Origin: Micromonospora andamanensis
Lineage (GTDB): Bacteria; Actinomycetota; Actinomycetes; Mycobacteriales; Micromonosporaceae
Reading direction: 5' to 3'
Assembly (NCBI RefSeq): GCF_016863495.1
Contig: NZ_BOOZ01000008.1
Coordinates: 81,469-145,468 of the forward strand
Length of the DNA stretch: 64,000 nt
This document shows positions 34,856 to 43,842 of the stretch, piece by piece; the stretch's first letter is position 1, and each line of letters begins with the position of its first letter. Made by a program: the position numbers and the translations under genes. The notes beneath the pieces are model-generated. The model saw only the letters and a program-made list of their open reading frames with translations, was not told the DNA's origin and did not search any database.

Positions 34856-36549
34856 CGGTCCTTCTCGTCTTCGCTGCCCGGCCCCTCGGCCGACACCACG
34901 CCGTCGGTGGTGGCCGGGACGTCCCGGTCGGTGGTCGCCGGGGTGCCCGTGTCGGACACGACGTCCGCGTCGGTGGTGGCCACCACGTCCGGGTCGGTGG
35001 TCGCCGTCGGCCCGGCCCCGTCGGCCGGGGAGCCACCCGTCGCGTCCGGGGTGATGCCGGCCATCAGCAGGCCGATCTCCTCGCGGGGCGTGTCCGGGCC
35101 GACCACGCCGATGATCCGCCCGCGGTACATCACCGCGATCCGGTCGGCCAGCCCGATCACCTCGTCGAGCTCGCTGGAGACGACGAGCACTGCGGTGCCG
35201 ATGTCGCGCTCGTGGACGACCCGGCTGTGGATGAACTCGATCGAGCCGACGTCCACCCCCCGGGTCGGCTGGGCGGCGATGAACAGCTTCAGCGGCCGGG
35301 ACAGTTCCCGGGCCACGATCACCTTCTGCTGGTTGCCGCCGGAGAGGGTGCCGACAGGTGCGTCCGCCGACGAGGTACGCACGTCGAACTGCTCGATCCG
35401 TTCCCGTGCCGACCTGCCGATCTCGTCCGGCCGCAGCGACAGACCGCGGCCGAAGGGTGGCCTGTCGTACATGTCCAGCACCAGGTTCTCCGCGACGGTG
35501 AACTCCTTGACCAGGCCGTCGACGCTGCGATCCTCCGGCACGTAGCCGACGCCCGCCCGGAGCACCTTCTTCGTCGACCAGCCGTCGATCCGCTGCCCGT
35601 CCAGGGTGACCGTGCCGGCGAGCACCGGGCGCAGACCCATGATCGCTTCGATCAGTTCGGTCTGGCCGTTGCCCTGCACGCCAGCGACGCCGAGCACCTC
35701 ACCCGCGCGTACGGTCAGGTCGACTCCGTCCACCGCGCGGACCTGGCGGTCGTCGTCGACGACCAGGCCGGACAGCTCCAGGACGGGCCCGCCGGGGGTG
35801 GCCGGGGTCTTGTCCACGGTGAGCCGGACGGTTCGGCCGACCATCAACGCGGCCAACTCGTCCCGGCTCGCCTCGGGCGACGCCGTACCCACAGTCTTCC
35901 CGCGCCGGATCACCGTGATCCGGTCGGCGATCGCCTTGACCTCGCCGAGCTTGTGGGTGATGAAGACGATCGACTTACCGGCGGCCTTGAGCGACCGCAT
36001 CACGGTGAGCAGTTCCTCGGTCTCCTGCGGGGTGAGCACGGCGGTGGGCTCGTCGAGGATGAGCAGGTCGACGTCCCGGGTGAGCGCCTTGACGATCTCC
36101 ACTCGCTGCTGGACGCCGACCGGCAGGTCCTCGATCACCGCGTCCGGGTCGACCCGCAGGTTGTACCGCTCGGAGACCTCGGCGACCTCGCGCCGGGCGC
36201 GGCGCCGGTCCAGGAACCCGGCGATGCCGCCGCGCACCTGCTCGGCACCGAGCATGATGTTCTCGGCGACGGTGAAGACCGGGACCAGCATGAAGTGCTG
36301 GTGCACCATGCCGATGCCGGCCGCGATCGCGTCGGAGGGGCCGCGCAGCTTCAGTGGCTTGCCGTCGACCAGGATCTCGCCCTCGTCGGGCTGGTAGAGC
36401 CCGTACAGCACGTTCATCAGGGTCGACTTGCCCGCGCCGTTCTCGCCGAGCAGGGCGTGGATCTCTCCAGGCTCCACCGTCAGGTCGATGTGGTCGTTGG
36501 CGACCAGATCACCGAACCGCTTGGTGATGCCGCGCAGTTCGAGTCTCAG
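34852..36549 (-). CDS. Nucleoside ABC transporter ATPase, duplicated domains, CTG start
   Basis: Double ATPase of 565 aa in the NupO/BmpA-partner family. The first domain has Walker [17 protein letters not shown]; the second has the signature [18 protein letters not shown] and a degenerate Walker A ([14 protein letters not shown]), as is normal for the family. The usual first strand, [20 protein letters not shown], is encoded upstream of the first GTG in frame. The only start codon near the AGGAGG site that keeps it is a CTG at 36547-36549, five nt downstream. The C-terminal ~60 residues are Thr/Asp-rich and disordered. Confidence 0.88.
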   Translation of the reverse strand: MRLELRGITKRFGDLVANDHIDLTVEPGEIHALLGENGAGKSTLMNVLYGLYQPDEGEILVDGKPLKLRGPSDAIAAGIGMVHQHFMLVPVFTVAENIMLGAEQVRGGIAGFLDRRRARREVAEVSERYNLRVDPDAVIEDLPVGVQQRVEIVKALTRDVDLLILDEPTAVLTPQETEELLTVMRSLKAAGKSIVFITHKLGEVKAIADRITVIRRGKTVGTASPEASRDELAALMVGRTVRLTVDKTPATPGGPVLELSGLVVDDDRQVRAVDGVDLTVRAGEVLGVAGVQGNGQTELIEAIMGLRPVLAGTVTLDGQRIDGWSTKKVLRAGVGYVPEDRSVDGLVKEFTVAENLVLDMYDRPPFGRGLSLRPDEIGRSARERIEQFDVRTSSADAPVGTLSGGNQQKVIVARELSRPLKLFIAAQPTRGVDVGSIEFIHSRVVHERDIGTAVLVVSSELDEVIGLADRIAVMYRGRIIGVVGPDTPREEIGLLMAGITPDATGGSPADGAGPTATTDPDVVATTDADVVSDTGTPATTDRDVPATTDGVVSAEGPGSEDEKDR

Positions 36550-36631
36550 CGCAACCTCCTGGAGTGCGAAGCGATGGTGCAGCGTAGCTGCTGGCGAGCG
36601 GACCCGGCGTCGGCCGGACCGGTGGCGCGGA

Positions 36632-36677
36632 CCGGCCGCTGCGGCACGGCGGGTCTCCCCCGTGCCGCAGCGGCCGG
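36632..36677 (-). terminator. Hairpin between BMP lipoprotein and transporter ATPase genes
   Basis: A perfect 18-bp stem (36632-36649 with 36660-36677) closes a 10-nt loop. On the minus strand it lies between the abundant binding protein and its transport subunits, a usual place for a partial terminator that lowers downstream expression. Confidence 0.65.
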
Positions 36678-36743
36678 ATCAGGTGTGGATCTGCTCGCCG
36701 GCCGCCCTCGGTGATCGTCTCACCGGGGACGGCCGGCGACGGG

Positions 36744-37826
36744 TCACTTCGGCTGGGCTGCCGACTCGACCTTGACGGTGCCGGCGGCGATGTCCGCCTT
36801 CAGCTTGTCGACCTCGGCCTTCAGCTCGGCCGGAACCTTGCTCTCGAAGTCGTGGTACGGGGCGATCGAGACGCCCTCGTTGGCCAGCGTGCCGATGAAG
36901 CCCGGGTCCGCCTGGAGCTGCTCGCCGCCAGCGGCCTTGAGCACTGCCTCCTTGACCGCGCCCGGGATGTTCTTCACCACGGTGGTGATGATCGCCGGGC
37001 AGTTCGGGGTGCTCTCGCAGCCGTCGACGTCCACCCAGATGGTGTTGTACTTGCCACCCGAGGCCTGGGCCGCACCCGTGGTGCCGAGGCCCGCGCCGCC
37101 GGCCACCGGCATGATGATGTCGGCGCCCTGGGCGACGAGCGCGTCGCTCACCTTCTTGCCCTCGTCCTGCTTGACGAAGTCGTTGGTGAAGGAGCCGTTC
37201 TGGGTCTCCTTGTTCCACCCGAGAACCTGGACGTCCTTGCCCTTGGCCTCGTTGTAGTAGGCGACCCCGTCGGCGTAACCGTCCATGAAGATGGTCACCG
37301 GCGGGATCTTCAGGCCACCGTAGGTGCCCACCTTGCCGCTCTCGGTCATGCCGGCGGCGACGTAGCCGGCGAGGAAGCCGGCCTGGGCGGTGTCGAACTG
37401 CATCGGGTAGACGTTGGACACGCCCGGGTCGGCGTCGACGATGCCGAACTGCTGGTCCGGGTTCGCCTCGGCGATCTTCTTGGTCGCGTCACCCATCAGG
37501 CCACCGACCGCCAGGATGAAGTTGCAGTCCTGGTTCACGTACTGGGTGAGGTTCGGCTCGTAGTCCGCCTCGGCCTTGGACGCGACGTACTTGATGTCGA
37601 TGTTGCTGTTCTCCGCCTTGGCGTCCTCCAGGCCCTTCCAGGCGGAGGCGTTGAACGACTTGTCGTCGATGCCGCCGACATCGGTGACCATGCAGGCGGT
37701 GTACTTCTCGCCGCCGGAGCCGGCGTTGTTCTCCTCATCCGGGGCCTCGCCACAGGCGGCGGCGCTCAGTACGAGCCCACCCGCCGCGATCATCGAGGCG
37801 ATCCGCATCCCACGCACCGAGCGCAA
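36744..37826 (-). CDS. BMP-family nucleoside-binding lipoprotein, TTG start
   Basis: Lipoprotein of 360 aa with lipobox LSAAAC (Cys25). The mature part has the BMP pattern: VTDVGGIDDKSFNASAWKG, FILAVGGLMGDATKKIAE and ADIIMPVAGGAGLGTTGA. BMP proteins bind purine nucleosides. I start at the TTG at 37824-37826, 5 nt after AAGGAG, giving a basic n-region; an ATG six codons later is the alternative. It heads the uptake operon, followed by a hairpin and then the ATPase. Confidence 0.92.
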   Translation of the reverse strand: MRSVRGMRIASMIAAGGLVLSAAACGEAPDEENNAGSGGEKYTACMVTDVGGIDDKSFNASAWKGLEDAKAENSNIDIKYVASKAEADYEPNLTQYVNQDCNFILAVGGLMGDATKKIAEANPDQQFGIVDADPGVSNVYPMQFDTAQAGFLAGYVAAGMTESGKVGTYGGLKIPPVTIFMDGYADGVAYYNEAKGKDVQVLGWNKETQNGSFTNDFVKQDEGKKVSDALVAQGADIIMPVAGGAGLGTTGAAQASGGKYNTIWVDVDGCESTPNCPAIITTVVKNIPGAVKEAVLKAAGGEQLQADPGFIGTLANEGVSIAPYHDFESKVPAELKAEVDKLKADIAAGTVKVESAAQPK

Positions 37827-38084
37827 GACGTCTCCTTCCCATTGCACACCGCGGGGTACGCGGTGGCAGCCCTTGAGCCGGCCTGCGCCTTGCCGCCGGC
37901 GTCCCACGTTACGGGAGCAGAGCGTACGCCCGCGCCCACCTGCCGACCGACAATCGTGCAGGACTGTTGGAGGCCTGTTACCCCTACGTAATGCTTGGGT
38001 GGGCCACATCACTCAGGGTGCCGCGAGGCGGGCGTACGCGCGCCGGAAAGGCCCTTTTTCTCCGTCGACCGGGCTGGCCACCGG

Positions 38085-38435
38085 CTACCGCCAGAAGACC
38101 GCCACTGCCGCGTTGACCAGGGTCAATCCCACGATGGCGAGGAAGTGCCCCCGGTTGACCTCGGCACGCTTGCGGGAGAAGAAGACCATGACGAAGATCA
38201 GCAAAGCGAGCACCAGCTTGGTCACAAGCTTCGCCGGGGCCGGCTCGTCGCCGTCGCGCAAGGGCGCGCTCAGGCCGATGCCGGTCAGCAACTGGATCAC
38301 CGAACCCCACAGCATGGCGGCGTTGATCCGGATCTTGCCAGTGAGATATTGGGCGATCGCGCCGCCGAGCAGCAACGCGAACCCGATCAGATGGACGTAG
38401 AGGAGGATGAGTCGAAGTGCTTCCACCCGACCCAT
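38085..38435 (-). CDS. Small integral membrane protein
   Basis: Protein of 116 aa with four hydrophobic helices (ILLYVHLIGFALLLGGAIAQ, AAMLWGSVIQLLTGIGLSAP, LVTKLVLALLIFVMVFFS, FLAIVGLTLVNAAVAVFW). Conserved in actinobacteria, no known function. A GTG three codons downstream is an alternative start. It is 9 bp after the next membrane-protein gene on the same strand, so the two may be cotranscribed. The 258 bp between it and the BMP gene hold the BMP promoter region and nothing else I can identify. Confidence 0.75.
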   Translation of the reverse strand: MGRVEALRLILLYVHLIGFALLLGGAIAQYLTGKIRINAAMLWGSVIQLLTGIGLSAPLRDGDEPAPAKLVTKLVLALLIFVMVFFSRKRAEVNRGHFLAIVGLTLVNAAVAVFWR

Positions 38436-38444
38436 CCTGCCCTA

Positions 38445-39416
38445 TCAACGACGGTTCGTAGTAGAGGCACCCCGGTGAATCCGGGATGCCACAAGTACCA
38501 GCGCCAGTCCGACCACCGCGTAGCCCGCCAGTACGGCGATCGGGCGACCGGCGCCGGCACCGTCGAAGAACGCGACCGAGCGCAGCAGCGTGCCACCGGC
38601 GCCCACCGGCAGCCACTGGCCGAGCGCGCCCCACGGCTGGGGCAGCAACTCCGGCGCGGCACCGACTGCGGAGAGCGGGTTGCCGATCAGGAAGACCAGC
38701 AGCGCGCCCAGTCCGATGCCGGGTCGCCCGAGGAGTGCACCGAGACCGGCCACGACCGCCGACGTGGCCAGGGCGAACAGGCCGATGGCGGCGGCCTCGG
38801 CGAGCCAGTCCCCGGCGATGACGCCCAGCCAGCCATCCAGGACCACCGCGCCCGTCAGGCCCGCCAGTACGCCGGTCGCCGCCAACCCGACCAGGCGCGC
38901 CAGGCCACCGGCGACCAGCAGGACGAGCAACGCACCGGCGAGCAGGCTTGTCATCGCCAGGGGGAGAAAGCCGGCAGCGAAGCCGGCTCCCCGAGGATCG
39001 TCGGCGGTGGTCGGTACCACCTCGACCACGGGGACCGGCCGCCCTCCGCCCAACTGGCCGGCTGCCTCAGTGAGCAGTGCGGCAGCCGTGGGACTGGCGG
39101 CCGACGCGGTGTGCAGGGTGATGCCGTCGGCTCCGATCACGAATGCGCCGTAGACCTCCCGGCCGCGCAGCGCCCGGTCCGCCGCTTCCGCGTCGGGCAG
39201 CGTGGTCACCGCGAAGGCGCCGGGACGCGCGGCGGCGAGCCGTCCGGCCGTCTCGGCCACGGCGGGCGCCGGGCCGGCGACGGCGACCGGAAGGTCGCGT
39301 GGGGCCACGTTCGCCGCCGGAGCCGCGAACAGGGGTACGAGCAGCGCCTGTCCGGTGACCGCGAGGGCGGCGGCGAGGACGGCCAGCAGTAGGGGTGACG
39401 GTTTCCAGGACGACAT
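38445..39416 (-). CDS. ABC-2/SNG1-like membrane protein
   Basis: Membrane protein of 323 aa. One N-terminal helix, a large extracytoplasmic domain (about 35-165) and five or six C-terminal helices match the layout of YhgE/Pip and SNG1-like (DUF3533) permease-type proteins. No ATPase gene is near. The ATG at 39416 has GGAGAG 7 nt upstream. It is divergent from a TetR gene, and an operator-like dyad overlaps its promoter, so it is probably the repressed target, perhaps an efflux or stress protein. Confidence 0.8.
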   Translation of the reverse strand: MSSWKPSPLLLAVLAAALAVTGQALLVPLFAAPAANVAPRDLPVAVAGPAPAVAETAGRLAAARPGAFAVTTLPDAEAADRALRGREVYGAFVIGADGITLHTASAASPTAAALLTEAAGQLGGGRPVPVVEVVPTTADDPRGAGFAAGFLPLAMTSLLAGALLVLLVAGGLARLVGLAATGVLAGLTGAVVLDGWLGVIAGDWLAEAAAIGLFALATSAVVAGLGALLGRPGIGLGALLVFLIGNPLSAVGAAPELLPQPWGALGQWLPVGAGGTLLRSVAFFDGAGAGRPIAVLAGYAVVGLALVLVASRIHRGASTTNRR

Positions 39417-39432
39417 CGCTCCACTCTCCAAA

Positions 39433-39511
39433 AACGAATGCTCGTTCTTTTATAGGCTCAGGGTCCTCTCGCTCGTCGAACTCTGTCAAGAACGAACGCT
39501 CGTTCTACGAT
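39433..39511. promoter_or_regulatory. Divergent promoter with two TetR-type operators
   Basis: Two dyads share AACGAAYGCTCGTT: 39433-39446 and a fuller one at 39489-39506 (AGAACGA-N4-TCGTTCT). The second abuts TACGAT (39506-39511), a -10 placed 7 nt before the TetR GTG. The first lies just downstream of TATAAA for the divergent membrane-protein gene. Both directions should be repressed by the TetR protein. Confidence 0.7.
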
Positions 39512-39518
39512 GTAACCC

Positions 39519-40115
39519 GTGCCACGTGTCTCGGAGGAACATCTCGCCGCCCGCCGCCGTCAGATCGTCGATGCGGCACGCCGATGCTTCCTGCGGGAGG
39601 GTTTCCACCGCACGACGATGCAGGACGTGATCGCCGAGGCAGGGCTTTCGGTCGGCGCGGTCTACCGCTACTTCCCGAGCAAGGCGTCCCTGATCAGCGC
39701 CATCGCCGAGGAGACAATCGGCGGCGCCGAAGAGGTTCTCGACGAGTTGGCCCGGCAGGATCCGCCGCTACCGCTGGACAAGGCGCTGGAGTACGCGCTG
39801 GCGTACATGGAGAACCAGGCCGGCGACGACGGAGTGCTGCGGATCGCAATCCAGGTGTGGGGCGAGGCTCAACGGGACCCGGTGCTTGGCGAATTCGCGG
39901 CGAGCAGGTACACCAAGCTTCGCGGTCACTTCGAGGTGCTGGTCAGACGGGCCCAGGAAGCCGGCGAGCTGCCCGCCGACGCCGACCCGGCGGCCGTGGC
40001 AGCAGCGCTGTTCGGCCTTTTGCCGGGCTGGTTCCTGCAACGCATCATCACCGGCGGCCCGGACGTGGCGACCTATCTCTCCGGCGTCCGCGTCCTGTTC
40101 GGCCAGCAGCGCTGA
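39519..40115 (+). CDS. TetR/AcrR-family transcriptional regulator
   Basis: Repressor of 198 aa. The N-terminal helix-turn-helix (RRQIVDAARRCFLREGFHRT, then AGLSVGAVYRYFPSKASLI) is typical TetR; the C-terminal ligand domain is all helical. The transcript is probably leaderless from a GTG start. Two dyads in the divergent promoter imply autoregulation and control of the membrane-protein gene at 38445-39416. Confidence 0.94.
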   Translation: MPRVSEEHLAARRRQIVDAARRCFLREGFHRTTMQDVIAEAGLSVGAVYRYFPSKASLISAIAEETIGGAEEVLDELARQDPPLPLDKALEYALAYMENQAGDDGVLRIAIQVWGEAQRDPVLGEFAASRYTKLRGHFEVLVRRAQEAGELPADADPAAVAAALFGLLPGWFLQRIITGGPDVATYLSGVRVLFGQQR

Positions 40116-40129
40116 CCACCACCACGGTC

Positions 40130-40167
40130 GGCGCGGGCGGGCGCTGTCAACTGCGCCCGCCCGCGCC
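40130..40167. terminator. Bidirectional terminator between TetR and permease genes
   Basis: A perfect 15-bp GC stem (40130-40144 with 40153-40167) with an 8-nt loop lies between convergent genes. Confidence 0.75.
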
Positions 40168-40175
40168 CCGGCCGG

Positions 40176-41090
40176 TCAGCCCTTCGTGCCGCCGGCGGTC
40201 AACCCGGAGACCAGGTGCCGCTGGGCGATCATGAACACCACGCCCGCCGGCACGGTCACCAGGACCGCCGCCGCCGTGAGGTACTCCCATTGCGGGTTGA
40301 ACTGCGGTACGAACTGCTGGAGCCCGTACGCGAGGGTGAACTTGTTGTCGGTCTGGATGAACGCCGACGCGTACATCACCTCACCCCAGGCGGTGAGGAA
40401 GGTGTAGAAGGCGGTGACCGCGATGGCCGGCCGGGCCAGCGGCAGCACCACCCGCCAGAAGATCGCGAACGGGCCGCAGCCGTCCAGTGCCGCCGCCTCG
40501 TCCAGCGAGGTGGGGATGGAGTCGAAATAGCCCTTGAGCATCCAGGCGCAGAACGGCACCGCGATGGTCAGGTACGCGATGATCAGTGCCGGCAACGTGT
40601 TGATCAGGCCGAACCGCGCCATGATCGTGTAGATCGGCACGATCAGGATGGCCGCCGGGAACATCTGGGTGATCAGGAAGGTCATCATCAACGGACGACG
40701 CCCGGGGAAGTTGAACCGGGAGACCGCGTACCCGGTGGTGGCCGAGAAGAAGATGCCGATGAGCATCGTGAACGCCGCGACGATCACCGAGTTCAGCAGC
40801 CACTTCGGGAAGTTCGTGTCGAACAGCACATAGCTGTAGTTGGCCAGAGTCGGGTCCTTGACCAACGTCAGGTCGCTGCTCTGCACCGCGTACCCGGGCT
40901 TGAACGAGGACAGCAGCACCCAGACGATCGGGCCGAGCGCGATAAGCGAGGCGACGATCAGCGTGCCGTGCAGCAGCAGGGACTTCGCCGGGCTGCGCCG
41001 GCTGCGGCCCGGCCGCTTCGCGGCCTTTGCCGGGGCGGCCGCGACGGCGGCAGCCGGCGTTGCGGCTGCGGGAGTGGTCAGTTGGCTCAT
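40176..41090 (-). CDS. malG: Alpha-glucoside ABC transporter permease (MalG type)
   Basis: Permease of 304 aa with six helices and the EAA loop (DEAALDGCGPFAIFWRVVLP) that docks to the ATPase. The N-terminal 25-35 residues are Ala-rich and basic. It starts 1 bp after the MalF-type gene. No ATPase gene is present; in streptomycetes such carbohydrate systems share the MsiK ATPase encoded elsewhere, which is likely here too. Confidence 0.9.
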   Translation of the reverse strand: MSQLTTPAAATPAAAVAAAPAKAAKRPGRSRRSPAKSLLLHGTLIVASLIALGPIVWVLLSSFKPGYAVQSSDLTLVKDPTLANYSYVLFDTNFPKWLLNSVIVAAFTMLIGIFFSATTGYAVSRFNFPGRRPLMMTFLITQMFPAAILIVPIYTIMARFGLINTLPALIIAYLTIAVPFCAWMLKGYFDSIPTSLDEAAALDGCGPFAIFWRVVLPLARPAIAVTAFYTFLTAWGEVMYASAFIQTDNKFTLAYGLQQFVPQFNPQWEYLTAAAVLVTVPAGVVFMIAQRHLVSGLTAGGTKG

Positions 41091-41091
41091 G

Positions 41092-42108
41092 TCACCACAC
41101 CTCGCCTTGCTTGCGCAGCGCCCGCCGGTAGAACATCGAGAACACCAGCAGGATCGACAGGATCAGCACGCCGTACGTGGACGCGAGCGAGTAGTTGCGG
41201 ATGCCCTCGAACGCCGCCCGGAAGGCACCGGTCACCAGGATCTCGGTCCCGCCCGCCGGCTGACCCTCGGTCACCAGGAAGATGATCGGGAACATGTTGA
41301 ACGTCCAGATCGTGCCGAGCAGGATCACCGTCATGCTGACGGGGCGCAGGCCCGGCAGGGTGATGTTGCGGAACCGCTGCCAGGCGGACGCGCCGTCGAT
41401 CTCGGCGGCCTCGTACAGCTCGCCGGGAATCGTCTGCATCCCGCCCAGCAGAGCGACCATCATGAACGGCACGCCGAGCCAGATGTTTGTGATGATCGCG
41501 GTGAACAGCGACGTCCACTGGTTGGCGAACCAGTCGACCGGGTCGATGCCGAGCGAGCTGAGCAGCGAGTTGGCCAGGCCGAAGCGCTCGTTGAAGATGA
41601 ACTTCCAGGCGAAGGCGCTGACGAAGGCCGGCACCGCCCAGGGCAGCACCAGCAGCACCCGGTAGAGGCCGCGGCCCCACATCGGGCGGTTGAGCATCAC
41701 GGCCAGGCCGAGGCCCAGGCCGTAATGGAACACGACGCATCCGAGGGTCCAGATCAGCGTGATGCCGGTCCACTGCCAGAAGTCGCCGACGTTGCCGCTG
41801 AGCACGTTCAGGTAGTTGTCGAGGCCGACGAACTCCCACCTGTTGGGGTTCTCTGCACAGACCTCACCACCGGTAATCGACCTGGTGCAGATCTCCGCGG
41901 CCTGGTTGGCTTCGGTGAGGTTGGTGAGGGAGAGCCAGATGCCGCGGAACAGCGGGTAGAAGATCAGAACTGCCAGGACGATGACGACGGGCAGCACCAT
42001 CGCCCAGGCGTACCAGTGCTTCTCCCAGCTGCGACGCAGCCGGGAAGGACGAGCGGATCGGCCGGACGGCGGCGAGGGCGGCGCCGGATCGGCTGTCACG
42101 GTGGTCAT
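41092..42108 (-). CDS. malF: Alpha-glucoside ABC transporter permease (MalF type)
   Basis: Permease of 338 aa with the EAA loop EAAEIDGASAWQRFRNITLP and six main helices. A large periplasmic loop lies between helices 1 and 2, in a shorter form than E. coli MalF. It follows the binding-protein gene by 104 bp. Substrate is inferred as maltose or related alpha-glucosides from the LacI regulator and glucosidase next door. Confidence 0.9.
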   Translation of the reverse strand: MTTVTADPAPPSPPSGRSARPSRLRRSWEKHWYAWAMVLPVVIVLAVLIFYPLFRGIWLSLTNLTEANQAAEICTRSITGGEVCAENPNRWEFVGLDNYLNVLSGNVGDFWQWTGITLIWTLGCVVFHYGLGLGLAVMLNRPMWGRGLYRVLLVLPWAVPAFVSAFAWKFIFNERFGLANSLLSSLGIDPVDWFANQWTSLFTAIITNIWLGVPFMMVALLGGMQTIPGELYEAAEIDGASAWQRFRNITLPGLRPVSMTVILLGTIWTFNMFPIIFLVTEGQPAGGTEILVTGAFRAAFEGIRNYSLASTYGVLILSILLVFSMFYRRALRKQGEVW

Positions 42109-42212
42109 CAGCTGCGCTCCATGCGGGGAGGTCCGGCAGGGCCCCGCGACCGGAGACGGTCACGCGACCCTGCCGGGTGCCGAGAGGTCACCGGCCGGAG
42201 CCGGCGGTGAGA

Positions 42213-43514
42213 TCAGTTCTCGTAGGAGGGGACGACCTCGGCCTTGTACTTCTTGGCCACGGTGTCCAGCGCGGCCTTCGGGTCCTTGTTCTGGATCAGG
42301 ACCTCGGTGGCCATCTGGTCGAGCGGGCCGAAGAACTGACCGGCCTCGGGGATCCAGGGACGGCCCACACCGGCCTCCACGACCGGCTGGAACGCGGCGA
42401 CAGTGGCGTTGTTCTTGACCGCGTCGAGGTCGTACGCCGAGGTGCGGGTCGGCAGCAGACCGAGCTTCTCCGACAGGAATGCCTGCGACTCGGCGGAGCT
42501 CATGAACTTGACGAACGCGACGGCGGCGTCGACCTTCTCCTGCGGCATGCCGGACCAGATCACGTAGTTGTGGCCGCCGACCGGGCCACCGGCCTTGGCC
42601 GAGCCACCCGGCACCGGGGCGATGCCCAGATTCTCCAGGCCACCGAAGCCCGGCGCCTGCTTGACGTTGTTGACCTCCCACGGACCGTTGATGATCATGG
42701 CGACCTTCTTCTCCTTGAAGAGGGTCATCATGGTGCCGTAGGCGTCGTTGGCGGACGGCTTGGCGGCCGCACCGCTGTCGATCAGATCCCTGGCGATCGC
42801 CAGCCCGGCCGCGTTCTGCTCCGAGTTGATGACGATCTTCTTGCTGGCGGTGTCGACCAGGTCGCCGCCCTCGCCGTACATGAACGGCAGCAGGAAGTAG
42901 CCGGCCGGGTTGATGTAGACACCCTCGGCGTCGGTCTTCTCCTTGATGGTCTGCGCCGCGGTCTTCAGCTCGGCCCAGGTCGTCGGGGGCGCACTGATCC
43001 CGGCCTCGCTCAGCAGTTCCTTGTTGTACATGAGCGCGAGGCTGTCGGTGACCTGAGGAACGCCGTAGGTCTTGCCGTCGAACTTGTTCGAGGCGAGCGG
43101 GGTCTCCAGGAAGTCGGACTCGTCGGCGAGCAGCTCGGAGCCGTCCAGCGCGTACAGGTGGCCCAGCGAGGCGAACTCGGGCACCCAGGCGACCTCGGCC
43201 CGCAGGATGTCCGGGGCGCCGGTCTTGGCCTGCGCGGCGGTCTTGAACTTGTTCTGCGCCTCACCGAACGGGACCGACTGATAGTTGATCTTGACGTTCG
43301 GGTGGGTCTGGTTGAACTTGGCGATCAGCTCCTGGAACGCCGGACCCTCGTTCTTCGGGTCCGAGGTGTCCCACCAGGTCAGTTCTGCGGTGAGGGAAGC
43401 GGGGTCGACCGCCGGCTGCTCCTCGGCCGCCTTGTCCTCCCCGCCGCACGCGGCGACGGAAAGGGCGAGGGTGGCAGAGGCGAGTACGGCGATACCCCTG
43501 GCTGTGCGGCGCAT
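42213..43514 (-). CDS. malE: Alpha-glucoside-binding lipoprotein (MalE type)
   Basis: Extracellular solute-binding protein of 433 aa with lipobox LSVAAC (Cys23). The mature protein matches cluster-1 sugar-binding proteins (ELTWWDTSDPKNEGPAFQEL, then FNQTHPNVKINY, and KVAMIINGPWEVNNV). The ATG at 43514 has AGGAG 5-6 nt upstream. A -10 TACTGT on the minus strand (43550-43555) sits beside a GCAAG half-dyad, so the LacI regulator probably controls it. Confidence 0.91.
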   Translation of the reverse strand: MRRTARGIAVLASATLALSVAACGGEDKAAEEQPAVDPASLTAELTWWDTSDPKNEGPAFQELIAKFNQTHPNVKINYQSVPFGEAQNKFKTAAQAKTGAPDILRAEVAWVPEFASLGHLYALDGSELLADESDFLETPLASNKFDGKTYGVPQVTDSLALMYNKELLSEAGISAPPTTWAELKTAAQTIKEKTDAEGVYINPAGYFLLPFMYGEGGDLVDTASKKIVINSEQNAAGLAIARDLIDSGAAAKPSANDAYGTMMTLFKEKKVAMIINGPWEVNNVKQAPGFGGLENLGIAPVPGGSAKAGGPVGGHNYVIWSGMPQEKVDAAVAFVKFMSSAESQAFLSEKLGLLPTRTSAYDLDAVKNNATVAAFQPVVEAGVGRPWIPEAGQFFGPLDQMATEVLIQNKDPKAALDTVAKKYKAEVVPSYEN

Positions 43515-43842
43515 GTTCGCTCCTAAGTTGCCTGCCGGGTAACGGCGGGACAGTAGCAAGAAGTTTCGTAACTAGAAACCCCTTGCGAACACCCCTGCAA
43601 CAACCGTGCCCCATCCGCAACTTCAATGGCCGACAAGTGTCGCTGTCTGGGCATTTCATCCCCGACTGCGGTGACCGAGCTCCCAACCACTGTCACTCTT
43701 CGCACATCCGCTGCGCACTCATCGTCCCCGGATGGGGCACCGCAGGCAAGCTCCGTGGGCACGCTCCCGACGCCCACTGCTCGATCCTGCAAGTTCTTGC
43801 TGGCCACTGCGCAAGAACTTGGCGGTGAGCTACAGTGCCGCC
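43515..43842. other. 328-bp divergent control region of malE and the LacI gene
   Basis: No gene. It holds the malE promoter with a GCAAG half-dyad at 43556-43567, and two GCAAG-N2-CTTG dyads (43789-43800 and 43811-43822) followed by the LacI-gene -10. The middle ~200 bp show nothing definite. Confidence 0.6.
43789..43836 (+). promoter_or_regulatory. Paired LacI-type operators and leaderless promoter
   Basis: GCAAGTTCTTGC (43789-43800) and GCAAGAACTTGG (43811-43822) are dyads 22 bp apart, two helical turns. TACAGT at 43831-43836 lies 6 nt before the ATG and fits a leaderless -10. Similar CTTGC/GCAAG dyads precede the glucosidase gene, so these are probable binding sites of the LacI protein. 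Confidence 0.65.

Noticed and set aside
31311..35054. A 1247-codon open frame on the plus strand opposite cdd and the nucleoside permeases
   Set aside because: It is antisense to well-supported genes, is dominated by Arg, Gln, His, Gly and Asp, and has no recognisable domain. Long antisense frames are normal in high-GC DNA.
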